DNA of 64,000 bases from CAINDZ01 sp964399195 (GCA_964399195.1 CAYNPY010000003.1:19914-83913), one strand, 5' to 3'; positions 27,201-34,268 are shown, counted from the stretch's first letter. Notes: a model not told the origin generated them from the sequence alone. Numbers and translations are program-made.

Positions 27201-27855
27201 CGCCGGGGACGCCGTCGCGGTCGAGGGCCAGGACATCGTCTTCACGGTGCAGGCGGCCTGGACCAGCGAGGCGGCGATCACCTTCGGCGTGCAGTTCACC
27301 GACGGCACGGCGGCCGGCTCGGGCATCGACTACGTCAGCGCCGGCGCCGGGCCGTTCACGATCCCGGCCGGCCAGTCGGCCGTGACGGTCAGGGTGCCGA
27401 CCGTCGACGACGCCGGCCCGGAACTGGCGGCGGAAGACTTCACGATCCGGATCAGCGGCCCGGTCAACGCCGTCGCCGGCGCGGCGCCCGCCGCCACCGG
27501 CCGCGTGCTGGACAACGACCAACCGGTGCTGACCATCGCGGCCGGCCCGCCGGTCACCGAGGGCGGCACGCTGTCGTTCACGGTGAGCCTGAGCCGGCAG
27601 ACCATCGTGCCGGTGACGTTCGGCGTGGACTTCCTGAGCGGCTCGACGCAGGGGGCGGCGGACTTCACGGCGCCGGCCGGTCCCTGGACGCTGCCGCCGG
27701 GCGCGACCTCCGTGGTCATCGACGTGCCCACCGTGCAGGACGCTGCGCACGAGAACCAGGAGATCCTCATCGCCCGGCTGGCGGCGGGGCCGGTCAACGC
27801 CGTGGTCGGCGCGCCTGCCGAGGCCAACGGGGTGATCGACGACGACGATCCGTAG
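24298..27855 (+). CDS. Calx-beta repeat lipoprotein
   Basis: 1185 residues from GTG 24298, chosen for the GGAG ribosome site 4 bases upstream; ATG 24349 is a later alternative. The N-terminus has a basic n-region, a hydrophobic core and a lipobox (LLGLLPGC), so it is probably a lipoprotein. The remainder is about ten tandem Calx-beta-type modules of 100-115 residues, recognisable by repeating segments such as ATSGVDFEPV, SGIDYVSAGAGPFTIPAG and the acidic closing strands (DNDL, DDDP, DDDQ) that would bind Ca2+. The protein ends after the last such acidic loop without a sorting tail. Extracellular adhesion or matrix role inferred. Ninth and tenth modules are the most similar to each other. Confidence 0.82.
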   Translation: MDAARRQRRRDGRGAAAMPAPALALLFLLLGLLPGCDGKDNDWDAFDPSRKLLTVAADTLRLAEGGDGRALVFSLQMVPDDTVFVELAADGGQATAEPATLVFAPDDDEWSRPRTAVITAVDDDLDEGAHRDALTVLAVSRDPDYDGQGGPALVPLAITDDDRAGVAVSATLVELVEAPPGALERTYELVLTSQPTADVTVAITAAPAEPSLHVSPSSVVFTPADWAGPRTVTLWAEQDQDDADDLTVILSHAAASTDPRYGASLAIADVTVQVYDNTMPPIARLRPAGGAAALSLAEAAPGATADVEIVLDRPSRQPVQLHLATGDDTAVGGQDYQSVDLDVTFAPGDPLVRTVPLRVIDDALLENTERFEVVLTGLGNAIIGDDDRLHCAIVDNDLTTLTLSVLPAPEDGGSAQFVVTIPAPQPLPVGFTFTTAAGTATSGVDFEPVAAAYFIAPGQTQRVIPVVLRADPYHEGNETFTANLTNVSATAVWSGAPVVATIVDDDPQAIALDGPVVGEAAGSAVFTLRLQAPYDAPVTLTVTTLAGDGVGAGAGQEDAAAGSDYVAVTGAAWVVPADATTATFPVALLAGTAAEALHEYFRLRVDTASRPGFAGLVATADVVDDDQPFLTAADLVVTESSGAAVFAVRLVDGAGAAVTSSADVHFRADTIDQTATAGADYAAVGAFFTIPAGQGAVAVPVTLIDDAWDDDSETFVLRLSAPANAQLDPGEADAFCAITDDEFPSINLGAAITRANEGSTLVFTVSLTTPRQAPTTFTLAVLPGTTGGSGVDYLFTAGGAQVIPPFVPSLSFSVPLLDDQLAGEPDEALRATIAAANVALGVAALDLTIVDAPELSIGAAPAVVEGAPAEFPVTLDAPSTAPVSFRVQFSSGTANVARDINGSGTGPFTIPAGSIGVNVPVPTVAGDGGDLASETFTTTLISPANATLSGFNSAAGTILDGDPSPLSFAGDAVAVEGQDIVFTVQAAWTSEAAITFGVQFTDGTAAGSGIDYVSAGAGPFTIPAGQSAVTVRVPTVDDAGPELAAEDFTIRISGPVNAVAGAAPAATGRVLDNDQPVLTIAAGPPVTEGGTLSFTVSLSRQTIVPVTFGVDFLSGSTQGAADFTAPAGPWTLPPGATSVVIDVPTVQDAAHENQEILIARLAAGPVNAVVGAPAEANGVIDDDDP

Positions 27856-27881
27856 GCGCGGGCGTTGCGTTCTCGTGATGC

Positions 27882-27895
27882 TTGCGCCGGCGCAA
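27882..27895. repeat. 14-bp perfect palindrome TTGCGCCGGCGCAA, copy 1
   Basis: Perfect palindrome 27 bases after the stop of the Calx-beta gene. The same sequence occurs at 45971-45984 and a 13/14 match at 37099-37112, each shortly downstream of a rightward gene. Could be a terminator stem or a small dispersed repeat. Confidence 0.55.
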
Positions 27896-27907
27896 TGGTC
27901 CGGCCGT

Positions 27908-28090
27908 CTACTTTGCGGCCTTCTTGACCTTCGCCACCGCGTCGCGGCCGTACAGGCAGCAGACGCCCTTCTTCGCCTTGGGCTCGAGGCCCAGGTCCTT
28001 GATGGCCTTCTTCACCTTGGCGTCCGGCAGGCCCAGTTCCTTGGCGATGGCGCCGGCGGTCAGCAGGTCGGCGTTCTTGTCGGCGGGCAT
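27908..28090 (-). CDS. Small helix-turn-helix-like protein
   Basis: 60 residues, Lys/Ala-rich. The first half (LLTAGAIAKELGLPDAKVKKAIKDLGL) fits a MerR-like or winged helix-turn-helix reading head. The second half has GVCCLYGRDAVAKVKKAAK, with two adjacent cysteines and a basic tail. The pattern recurs in small DNA-binding proteins of other bacteria, but I cannot name a characterised member. Single gene on the minus strand, convergent with the Calx-beta gene; its start faces the cNMP-aspartase gene 175 bases away, so it might act on that divergent promoter. Function unknown. Confidence 0.7.
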   Translation of the reverse strand: MPADKNADLLTAGAIAKELGLPDAKVKKAIKDLGLEPKAKKGVCCLYGRDAVAKVKKAAK

Positions 28091-28265
28091 GGGACTTCCT
28101 TTCCGGATGATTCGAGGGGACGACGACGGCGGAGGGTTCACGCCGCCGCGCCGAGCATAGCAGCGGACGGCGGCGGCGTGTACCGTCGGCTGCCATCGGC
28201 TGCTCCTTGCCGCCCCGCCCCCCTCATGCGAGCTTGGACGGACACCCCCAACCGGAGGCCCCGCC

Positions 28266-30131
28266 GTGGACCGCGCCGAGACCCGCGACCTTCTGTCCCG
28301 CATGGAGCTCTTCCGCGGCCTCGAAGCCGCCGAGTTGGAGCGCATCGCCGCGCGCCTGGCGGTGGTCGACGTGCCCGCCGGCAGCCTGCTGTTCGAGGAG
28401 CACGCCCCGCGCCGCAACGTGCACCTGGTCGAGCGCGGCGAGATCGAGGTCTACCAGCGTCTGCCCGGGGGCGGCGAGAAGCGCCTGGCCTGGTTCGGGC
28501 CCGGCGACTTCCTGGGCGAAGGCAGCCTGCTGGACGATTACCCGCACTCCTCGTGCGCGCGCGCGCTGGTGGACTGCCGCATCCGGCGCCTGCCCCGCGA
28601 GCAGTTCCTGGAGATGCTGGCCGACGATCCGGCCCTGGCCGCGAAGGTGCTGGCCCGCGCCGTGCGCGTGATCTCGCGCCGGATGACGCTGGCTTCGATG
28701 CGCCCGGCCAACCCCGGCGCCCAGTACGTCAGCGGCCGCACCCGCGCCGAGCACGACCTGCTGGGCGACCGCGAGGTGCCGCACGACGCGTACTACGGAA
28801 TCCAGACGCTGCGCGCGGTGGAGAACTTCCCGATCAGCGGCGTCACGCTGGGCCACCACCCGGTGCTGGTGCGCGCGCTGGCCATGGTCAAGGACGCCTG
28901 CGCCCGCGCCAACGCCGAGCTGGGCCACCTGCCGCAACCGATCGCCGACGCCATCACGCGCGCCTGCCACGAGATCGTCCAGGGCAAGCTGCACGGGCAC
29001 TTCGTGGTGGACCTGATCCAGGGCGGGGCCGGGACCTCGACGAACATGAACGCCAACGAGGTGATCGCCAACCGCGCGCTGGAGCTGCTGGGGCTGGCCA
29101 AGGGCGAGTACCGCCACTGCCACCCCAACAACCACGTGAACCTGTCGCAGTCCACGAACGACGCCTACCCGACGGCCCTGCGCGTGGCCCTGATCCACGC
29201 CAACGCCGGCATCTGCGGCGTGCTGCGCGAACTGGTGGCCGCGTTCGCCGCCAAGGCGGCCGAATTCAACGACGTGCTGAAGATGGGCCGCACCCAGCTG
29301 CAGGACGCGGTGCCCATGACCCTGGGCCAGGAGTTCGAGGCCTACGCCGTGACCCTGGGCGAGGAGATCGAGCGCCTGGAGCAGAACGCGGCCCTGTTCC
29401 TCGAGGTGAACCTGGGCGGCACCGCCATCGGCACCGGCCTGAACGCCGACCCGGACTTCGGCGCGAAGGCGGTGGCCCACCTGCGCGAGACCAGCGGGCT
29501 GGAGGTGCGTCTGGCCCCGCACCTGATCGAGTCGACCATGGATACGGGCGCCTTCGTCATGTACAGCTCGGCGCTCAAGCGGCTGGCGGTCAAGCTGTCG
29601 AAGATCTGCAACGACCTGCGCCTGCTCTCCAGCGGCCCGCGCACCGGCCTGGGCGAGATCAACCTGCCGCCGATGCAGCCCGGCTCCTCGATCATGCCCG
29701 GCAAGGTCAACCCCGTGATCCCCGAGGTGGTCAACCAGATCGCCTTCAAGGTGATCGGCAACGACCTGACCGTCACCATGGCGGCCGAGGCCGGCCAGCT
29801 CGAGCTGAACGTGATGGAACCGGTCATCGTGCAGAGCCTGCTCGAGTCCATCGACATGCTGGAGAACGGCATGGAGACGCTGCGCGCGCGCTGCGTGACG
29901 GGCATCACGGCCAACGTCGAGCGCTGCCGCGAGCACGTGCAGCGCAGCATCGGCGTGGTCACCGCGCTGAACCCGGTGCTGGGCTACGACAAGAGCACCG
30001 AACTGGCCCAGGAGGCGCTGCGCACCGGGCGCGGCGTCTACGAGCTGGTTCTGGAGCAGGGGCTGCTCGCGCGCGAGGACCTCGACCGGCTGCTCTCGCC
30101 CGAAGCGATGGTCAAGCCGCGGCGGCTGTGA
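28266..30131 (+). CDS. aspA: Cyclic-nucleotide-binding domain fused to aspartate ammonia-lyase
   Basis: 621 residues, about 150 more than normal aspartase (about 470). Residues 1-125 are a CRP-type cyclic-nucleotide-binding domain: MELFRGLEAAELERIAARL, GSLLFEEHAPRRNVHLVERGEIEVY, then GPGDFLGEGSLLDDYPHSSCARAL in the place of the phosphate-binding cassette. A linker leads to a complete aspartase from about 155 (REVPHDAYYGIQTLRAVENFPIS), with GAGTSTNMNANEVIANRALE, LSQSTNDAYPTALR and the fumarase-family signature SSIMPGKVNP at about 473. It would convert aspartate to fumarate and ammonia with allosteric control by a nucleotide or other ligand. No DNA-binding domain is present. No sign of frameshift joins the parts. 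Confidence 0.9.
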   Translation: MDRAETRDLLSRMELFRGLEAAELERIAARLAVVDVPAGSLLFEEHAPRRNVHLVERGEIEVYQRLPGGGEKRLAWFGPGDFLGEGSLLDDYPHSSCARALVDCRIRRLPREQFLEMLADDPALAAKVLARAVRVISRRMTLASMRPANPGAQYVSGRTRAEHDLLGDREVPHDAYYGIQTLRAVENFPISGVTLGHHPVLVRALAMVKDACARANAELGHLPQPIADAITRACHEIVQGKLHGHFVVDLIQGGAGTSTNMNANEVIANRALELLGLAKGEYRHCHPNNHVNLSQSTNDAYPTALRVALIHANAGICGVLRELVAAFAAKAAEFNDVLKMGRTQLQDAVPMTLGQEFEAYAVTLGEEIERLEQNAALFLEVNLGGTAIGTGLNADPDFGAKAVAHLRETSGLEVRLAPHLIESTMDTGAFVMYSSALKRLAVKLSKICNDLRLLSSGPRTGLGEINLPPMQPGSSIMPGKVNPVIPEVVNQIAFKVIGNDLTVTMAAEAGQLELNVMEPVIVQSLLESIDMLENGMETLRARCVTGITANVERCREHVQRSIGVVTALNPVLGYDKSTELAQEALRTGRGVYELVLEQGLLAREDLDRLLSPEAMVKPRRL

Positions 30132-30158
30132 GGCGGGGCGGGCGCCCCGCCCGCCTCA
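30129..30158. terminator. Symmetric terminator containing both convergent stop codons
   Basis: A 30-base near-palindrome, TGAGGCGG at one end and CCGCCTCA at the other, with one bulge and a 3-base loop. The TGA of the aspartase gene and the TGA of the convergent DUF4287 gene are its two outer ends. Good candidate for a bidirectional terminator. Confidence 0.6.
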
Positions 30159-30731
30159 CGCCCGGTCGTACGCCCGCCTGAGCCAGCCCATCAATTCGGC
30201 GTCCACGTCGGCCGGCTTCTCCAGCCGCACGCGGTGGCTGACCATGGCGTTGAAGCTGCCGGCGGCTTCCAGGCGCGGCCCGGCGGGATCGCCCTTCAGG
30301 CATAGGCCCACATCGACGCGCGTCTTCGTCGTCGGCTGCACCAGCGCGAACTGCTTGCTGCGCCGCAGCGAGACGTAGGTCTTCTTGGGCGAGATCTCCA
30401 CGTCGCCGCCGAAGGCGCGCACCGCTTTTTCGATCGCCGCCCAGACCGGCAGCAGGGCCTGCTTTTCGCCGGCGTACATGGCCGCGACCAGGTCCTCGCC
30501 GCCGGGGGCCGGCCCGTCGCCCTGCAGGGCCGACTGCGCGACTAGATTGGCGTAGCCGTGGCCCAGGCCATGGTCGGCCTTGAGCATCGCCACGATCTGG
30601 CCGTGCTTCGCCAGCCCGCTCGCGCGGGCCAGCGCCACCCACTCGGGCAGCGCGCGGCCGGTCTTCTCCTTCAGGTTGGCGATCATCGTCGCCAGGGCGT
30701 CGTCGGGCGTCTTCTTCTTCGCGTCGGCCAT
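30156..30731 (-). CDS. DUF4287/DUF5655 domain protein
   Basis: 191 residues from ATG 30731, 6 bases from GGAGG; a GTG immediately before it (30734) is too close. The N-terminal 65 residues (DDALATMIANLKEKTGRALPEWVAL...GLGHGYANLVAQSAL) match DUF4287. The rest (VWAAIEKAVRAFGGDVEISPKKTYVSLRRSKQFALVQP...VDVGLCLKG) matches DUF5655, a small fold seen in predicted transporter- or nucleic-acid-associated proteins. The exact function is unknown. It lies 16 bases after an SRPBCC gene, so it probably belongs to the ArsR-SRPBCC operon; DUF4287/5655 proteins often accompany such AHSA1-type stress genes. Confidence 0.85.
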   Translation of the reverse strand: MADAKKKTPDDALATMIANLKEKTGRALPEWVALARASGLAKHGQIVAMLKADHGLGHGYANLVAQSALQGDGPAPGGEDLVAAMYAGEKQALLPVWAAIEKAVRAFGGDVEISPKKTYVSLRRSKQFALVQPTTKTRVDVGLCLKGDPAGPRLEAAGSFNAMVSHRVRLEKPADVDAELMGWLRRAYDRA

Positions 30732-30747
30732 CACTGTCCTCCCGGGC

Positions 30748-31293
30748 TCAGGAAACGCGGCCGTTCAGCGGCCAGTGCTCGCTGCGGCTGCGCTTGGGCG
30801 TGGTGAAAGCGGTGGCGGCCATCATCGCCAGCATCAGGCGCTGCTTCAGCGTGGGCCGGCCGGTCTCGCAGAGGGCCTTGAGCGTGGCGCCGATGAACTC
30901 GCTGCCCTGCTTCATGTACTTCTCGCTCTTGCTGCCGGCGGTGATCTGCTCGGAAGTGAGCGTGAACTGCACGCCGCCGCCCGTTTCCTCCAGCTCGTAG
31001 GTCACCTTGCAGGCGGGGTCGTCCAGCGAGGTGAACTTGAAGGTGTGGCTGAAGCGGCGCGGGGGATCGAACTCGAGCACGTCGCCGACCACGCCGGTGA
31101 ACTTGCCGTCGGGCGTGCGCATGCGGATGGGCGCGCCCGGTCCCAGCGTGGTGGTGTGCATGACCGAGCCGAAGAAGAACGGCAGCGGCTCGCCGGTGCG
31201 GGTCAGCGCGTCCCACACGCGCTGGATGGGGGCGTTGATCGTGATCCGGTACACCTGCTTCACGTTACCGGCTTGCTTCACGTTACCGCTCAT
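30748..31293 (-). CDS. SRPBCC (AHSA1-like) domain protein
   Basis: 181 residues with the START/AHSA1-like pattern VYRITINAPIQRVWDALTRTGEPLPFFFG, RMRTPDGKFTGVVGDVLEFDPPRRFSHTF and GGGVQFTLTSEQI, followed by a C-terminal helix (FIGATLKALCETGRP). This fold makes a deep hydrophobic pocket for a small ligand. It overlaps the upstream ArsR gene by 11 bases. ArsR/AHSA1 pairs are very common, and the SRPBCC partner is thought to handle the compound the regulator responds to, though most are uncharacterised. Confidence 0.88.
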   Translation of the reverse strand: MSGNVKQAGNVKQVYRITINAPIQRVWDALTRTGEPLPFFFGSVMHTTTLGPGAPIRMRTPDGKFTGVVGDVLEFDPPRRFSHTFKFTSLDDPACKVTYELEETGGGVQFTLTSEQITAGSKSEKYMKQGSEFIGATLKALCETGRPTLKQRLMLAMMAATAFTTPKRSRSEHWPLNGRVS

Positions 31294-31636
31294 GTCCGGT
31301 CTCCTCCTGCTCGGCCAGGAACTTGATGTCGTTGACGTGGGCCGCCCAGAAGCGGCTGTACTGCGACGTCCAGCGGTCGTAGACCAGCTGGATCGGCGCT
31401 GCATTGAAGTACAACTCGCGCACGCGGCCCTGCTTCTGCGAGATGACCAGCCCGGCCTCCTCCAGCACGCGCAGGTGCTTGAGCACGCCGATCCGGCTCA
31501 TCGGGAACCGGGGCACCAGGTACTTCGCCACGTCGTTGACGCTGCAGCCCGGCATCCCGACCAGGATGTCGAGCAGGTGCCGGCGGGCCGGGTGGGCCAG
31601 GGCGGCGAAGACGGAGTTCATGGCGTCCGGTTTCAT
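31283..31636 (-). CDS. ArsR-family winged-helix regulator
   Basis: 117 residues. Winged helix: VFAALAHPARRHLLDILVG, CSVNDVAKYL (helix 2), MSRIGVLKHLRVLEEAGLVI (recognition helix), then the wing QKQGRVRELYFNA. No CxC metal motif is present, so it belongs to the non-metal ArsR group (SdpR-like) typically paired with AHSA1 genes. Start taken as ATG 31636; ATG 31621 is possible, and neither has a good ribosome site. An operator-like palindrome (31639-31654) lies directly upstream, consistent with autorepression of the regulator/SRPBCC/DUF4287 operon. Confidence 0.9.
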   Translation of the reverse strand: MKPDAMNSVFAALAHPARRHLLDILVGMPGCSVNDVAKYLVPRFPMSRIGVLKHLRVLEEAGLVISQKQGRVRELYFNAAPIQLVYDRWTSQYSRFWAAHVNDIKFLAEQEETGHER

Positions 31637-31638
31637 GG

Positions 31639-31676
31639 GTAACCAAATGGTTACATAAAATCCCCAACCACGTCAA
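31639..31676 (-). promoter_or_regulatory. ArsR operator and promoter
   Basis: Arms GTAACCA (31639-31645) and TGGTTAC (31648-31654) around an AA spacer form a 7+7 dyad 2 bases before the arsR start codon. On the minus strand a TTGACG box (31676-31671) lies 17 bases before it, so the dyad would cover the -10 region: a classic autorepression layout. Confidence 0.65.
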
Positions 31677-31686
31677 GACCCCTTTG

Positions 31687-31817
31687 GTGCCGTCGAGATT
31701 GTGTCTGGTCGTGAGGGACCCGGAAAACAGGGGTATAAATTGATTTTATATCGCTTCTTTGTGCCAATGGGCGTGCAAAGGGCACACGTGCAGGGCCAGA
31801 CACAATTTCGACGGCAC
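31687..31817. repeat. 131-bp non-coding element bounded by 22-bp inverted repeats
   Basis: Arms 31687-31708 and 31796-31817 match at 21 of 22 positions (the one difference would be a G-U pair in RNA on the plus strand). The 87-base centre is AT-rich with its own dyad TATAAA/TTTATA (about 31735-31751) and GTGCC/GGCAC pairs. It lies between the pyrC 3' end and the arsR promoter, and has no coding capacity. It could be a MITE, a REP/BIME-type element or an elaborate terminator. Its base composition is unlike the neighbouring genes. Confidence 0.7.
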
Positions 31818-31820
31818 AAC

Positions 31821-32897
31821 CTAGATGGCGGCGGCGGGCGGCAGGACCGTCCAGCCGAAGCTCGTCCCCGCCCCCAGCGGCACCAGTTCCCCGCCCTCCC
31901 CGCCGGGCACCGTCGCCGGCACCGCGCAGGCGCGCCGCTCCAGCGTCAGCGTCCCGCGGTTGAACGGCAGCCCGTAGAAGAGCGGCCCGTGCCGCCCGCA
32001 GAAGCCCTCCAGGCGATCCAGCGCGCCGGCCTGCTCGAAGACCGTCGCATAGGCCTCCATGGCCACCGGCGCGCTGAAGATGCCCGCGCAGCCGCAGGCG
32101 GTCTCCTTGGCGGCGCGCGGGTGCGGCGCGCTGTCGGTGCCCAGGAAGAACTTCGGCGAGCCGCCGGTGGCCGCGGCGACCAGCGCGCGGCGGTGCTCCT
32201 CGCGCTTGAGCACGGGCAGGCAGTAGAGGTGGGGGTTCAGGCCGCCCGCGAACATGGCCCCGCGGTTCAGCAGCAGGTGGTGGGCGGTGATCGTGGCCGC
32301 CAGCGTGGGCGGGCCCTGCGCGACGAACTCGACGGCCTGCCTTGTCGTGACGTGTTCCAGCACGATCTTCAGGCCGGGCACCGCGTCCAGCAGGGGGCGC
32401 AGGTGGCGCTCGATGAAGACCGCCTCGCGGTCGAAGACGTCGACGTCCGGGTCGGTGACCTCGCCGTGCACCAGCAGCGGCAGGCCGCAGGCGGCCAGGG
32501 CCTCGAACAGCGGACGCGCGCGCGCCAGGTCGGTCACCCCGTGCTCGGAATTGGTGGTGGCACCCGCCGGGTAGAGCTTCGCGGCGACGACGAAGCCCTG
32601 CGCCTTCGCCCGCTCGATCTCGGCCGGCTTCATGGCGTCGGTCAGGTACAGCGTCATCAGCGGCGTGAAATCCACGTCAGGGTGCAGCGCGTCGAGGATG
32701 CGTTCGTAGTAGGCGGCCGCCGCGGCGGCGGTGGTGACCGGCGGCCTGAGGTTGGGCATGACGATCGCGCGGGCGAAGCAGCGCGTCGTCCAGGGCAGCA
32801 CGGCGGCCATCAGGTCGCCGTCCCGCAGGTGCAGGTGCCAATCGTCGGGGCGGGTGATCGTCAGGGTCCGCGGTGCGCCGTTCGTGCCGCTGGTCAT
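31821..32897 (-). CDS. pyrC: Dihydroorotase, class II (PyrC)
   Basis: 358-residue zinc amidohydrolase that closes carbamoyl-aspartate to dihydroorotate in pyrimidine synthesis. Metal ligands are visible in RPDDWHLHLRDG, the carbamylated lysine in AAKLYPAGATTNS, metal histidines in LLVHGEVTD and VLEHVTTRQ, and the catalytic Asp in LGTDSAPH. Length and motifs fit the E. coli-type (class II) enzyme rather than the longer class I. It lies 49 bases downstream of moaA on the same strand; a functional link is not obvious. Confidence 0.94.
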   Translation of the reverse strand: MTSGTNGAPRTLTITRPDDWHLHLRDGDLMAAVLPWTTRCFARAIVMPNLRPPVTTAAAAAAYYERILDALHPDVDFTPLMTLYLTDAMKPAEIERAKAQGFVVAAKLYPAGATTNSEHGVTDLARARPLFEALAACGLPLLVHGEVTDPDVDVFDREAVFIERHLRPLLDAVPGLKIVLEHVTTRQAVEFVAQGPPTLAATITAHHLLLNRGAMFAGGLNPHLYCLPVLKREEHRRALVAAATGGSPKFFLGTDSAPHPRAAKETACGCAGIFSAPVAMEAYATVFEQAGALDRLEGFCGRHGPLFYGLPFNRGTLTLERRACAVPATVPGGEGGELVPLGAGTSFGWTVLPPAAAI

Positions 32898-32946
32898 CGT
32901 TCGGTCAGCTCCGGTTTGCGCGGGTCGAGGGCGGCGCCGGCGCGCC

Positions 32947-34062
32947 TCAGCCGCCGATGTTGATCATGCTCTCGAGATTGTGGCGGCGCTGGTCCGCCTC
33001 GGCGGCCACGCCGTCGGGCAGACGGGCGGCCACCGCGCCGCGGACCGCGGCGGCCAGCGCGTCGTCGTCGGCGCCGGCGCGGATCAGCGGGCGCAGGAAC
33101 GCCGACGGCCGCCCGTAGAGGCAGGTGCGCAGCCGGCCGCGCGCGTCCAGGCGGAGGCGGCGGCAGCCGCCGCAGAAGGTGCGGCTGTGGCCCTCGATGA
33201 TGCCGACGCGCCCCGCGTGGCCGGGCAAGCGGAACAGCTTCTCCACGGCGCCCGGCCGCGCCGGCTCGGGCACCAGCAGCGGGCCGGTCGCCAGGCGCGC
33301 CAGGATCTGGGAACCGGCGATGCCCGGTCCGCAGAAGCGGCCCTCGCCGACGAACGGCATCGGCTCGATGAAGCGCACCGTGAGCGGGCGCTCGCGCGTG
33401 AGCTCCACGAAGGCGTCCAGTTCGTGGTCGTTCCAGCCGGGCAGCACCACCATGTTGAGCTTCAGCCCCAGGCCGCGGGCCAGCACCTCGTCGATGGCGG
33501 CGCGGGCCCGCGCGAAGCCCTCGCGCCGGGTGATCGCCGTCCAGGTGCCCTCGTCCAGCGAATCTAGGCTGAGATTGACGCGGCGCAGCCCGGCCCGCGC
33601 CAGCGCGTCCAGGTGGTCGACCAGGAGCAGGCCGTTGGTCGTCAGGAGCACTTCCGGGTTGCCCGGCAGGGAGCCGAGGGCGGCCACCAGGTCCACCAGG
33701 TCGCGCCGCACCAGCGGCTCGCCGCCCGTCAGGCGGATGCTGCGCACGCCCAGGCCGGCGAACACCGCGCCCAGGCGCACCAGTTCGGCGAACGACAGCA
33801 ACTCGTCCCGTTCGGCGAGCGCGATCCCGGCCGCGGGCAGGCAGTAGCGGCAACGCAGGTTGCAGTTGTCGGTGACCGCCAGCCGCAGGTAGTCGAGGCG
33901 GCGTCCCTGGGGATCGATCAGGGGGCCGGCGGCGGCCGGGCCGCTGAGCGGGAAGGCGGCCGGGCCGGGGCCCGGCAGCGCGGAGGCCGGCACCGCCGCC
34001 TGCAGCCGGGCGGCGGGAGGGGCGGTGGGGCCGGTAGCCCCGGGTGCGCGGCCTGCGGGCAT
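32947..34062 (-). CDS. moaA: GTP 3',8-cyclase MoaA (molybdenum cofactor synthesis)
   Basis: 371 residues from ATG 34062 (GAGG ribosome site 8 bases upstream); the first 55 residues are a Pro/Ala-rich extension and the fold begins at DPQGRRLDYLRLAVTD. Radical-SAM cluster CNLRCRYC, SAM site GVRSIRLTGGEPLVRRDL, the C-terminal cluster cysteines FCGGCRRLR...LRTCLYG, and the invariant terminal Gly-Gly (INIGG) are all present, so it should be active in converting GTP to the cyclic pyranopterin precursor. Relevant because a molybdopterin-family protein is encoded at the left end. The open frame continues further upstream, but that part crosses the divergent promoter region. Confidence 0.93.
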   Translation of the reverse strand: MPAGRAPGATGPTAPPAARLQAAVPASALPGPGPAAFPLSGPAAAGPLIDPQGRRLDYLRLAVTDNCNLRCRYCLPAAGIALAERDELLSFAELVRLGAVFAGLGVRSIRLTGGEPLVRRDLVDLVAALGSLPGNPEVLLTTNGLLLVDHLDALARAGLRRVNLSLDSLDEGTWTAITRREGFARARAAIDEVLARGLGLKLNMVVLPGWNDHELDAFVELTRERPLTVRFIEPMPFVGEGRFCGPGIAGSQILARLATGPLLVPEPARPGAVEKLFRLPGHAGRVGIIEGHSRTFCGGCRRLRLDARGRLRTCLYGRPSAFLRPLIRAGADDDALAAAVRGAVAARLPDGVAAEADQRRHNLESMINIGG

Positions 34063-34134
34063 GCGGGCAACCTCGGGCGGCGCCGGCCGTGTGGCAGGAC
34101 CGCCGCCGGGCCTCGGGTGGAGGCGACACCCACA

Positions 34135-34162
34135 AGAATACACCAAATCGGCGGCCTGTCCA
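34135..34162 (-). promoter_or_regulatory. Sigma-70-like promoter of moaA
   Basis: Minus strand TGGACA (34162-34157), 16 bases, TATTCT (34140-34135); about 70 bases before the moaA start. Five of six and four of six matches to the consensus boxes. I see no molybdenum-cofactor riboswitch in the short leader. Confidence 0.5.
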
Positions 34163-34210
34163 CGCGGCGCGGGCGCCGGATGCGGTCTTCGCTTTCGGAA
34201 CGGCTTGGCG

Positions 34211-34218
34211 TATCTTGT
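34211..34218 (+). promoter_or_regulatory. Candidate -10/-7 element for the pyrophosphatase gene
   Basis: TATCTTGT, 50 bases before the ATG, in the divergent gap with moaA. Resembles the elements before dsrC and yjbQ. The -35 region (TTCGCT, 17 bases upstream) is poor. Confidence 0.3.
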
Positions 34219-34268
34219 TGGCCCAGATTGGCGCGGCAATCCGAATCCCAGCGCGGGAGTCACCGGTC

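Noticed and set aside
24283..27750. Open frame of more than 1100 codons on the minus strand
   Set aside because: Mirror of the Calx-beta repeat gene; its repetitive Arg/Gly text only reflects the repeated coding sequence opposite.
24400..27850. CRISPR-like or satellite repeats
   Set aside because: Repeats are Calx-beta protein modules about 100-115 codons long, not short direct repeats.
31687..31817. Riboswitch controlling pyrC or arsR
   Set aside because: It lies downstream of pyrC and beyond the arsR promoter, so it is not in a leader; long symmetrical arms fit a repeat element better.
34063..34134. Molybdenum-cofactor riboswitch before moaA
   Set aside because: The leader from the predicted promoter is only about 70 bases and shows none of the paired elements expected.
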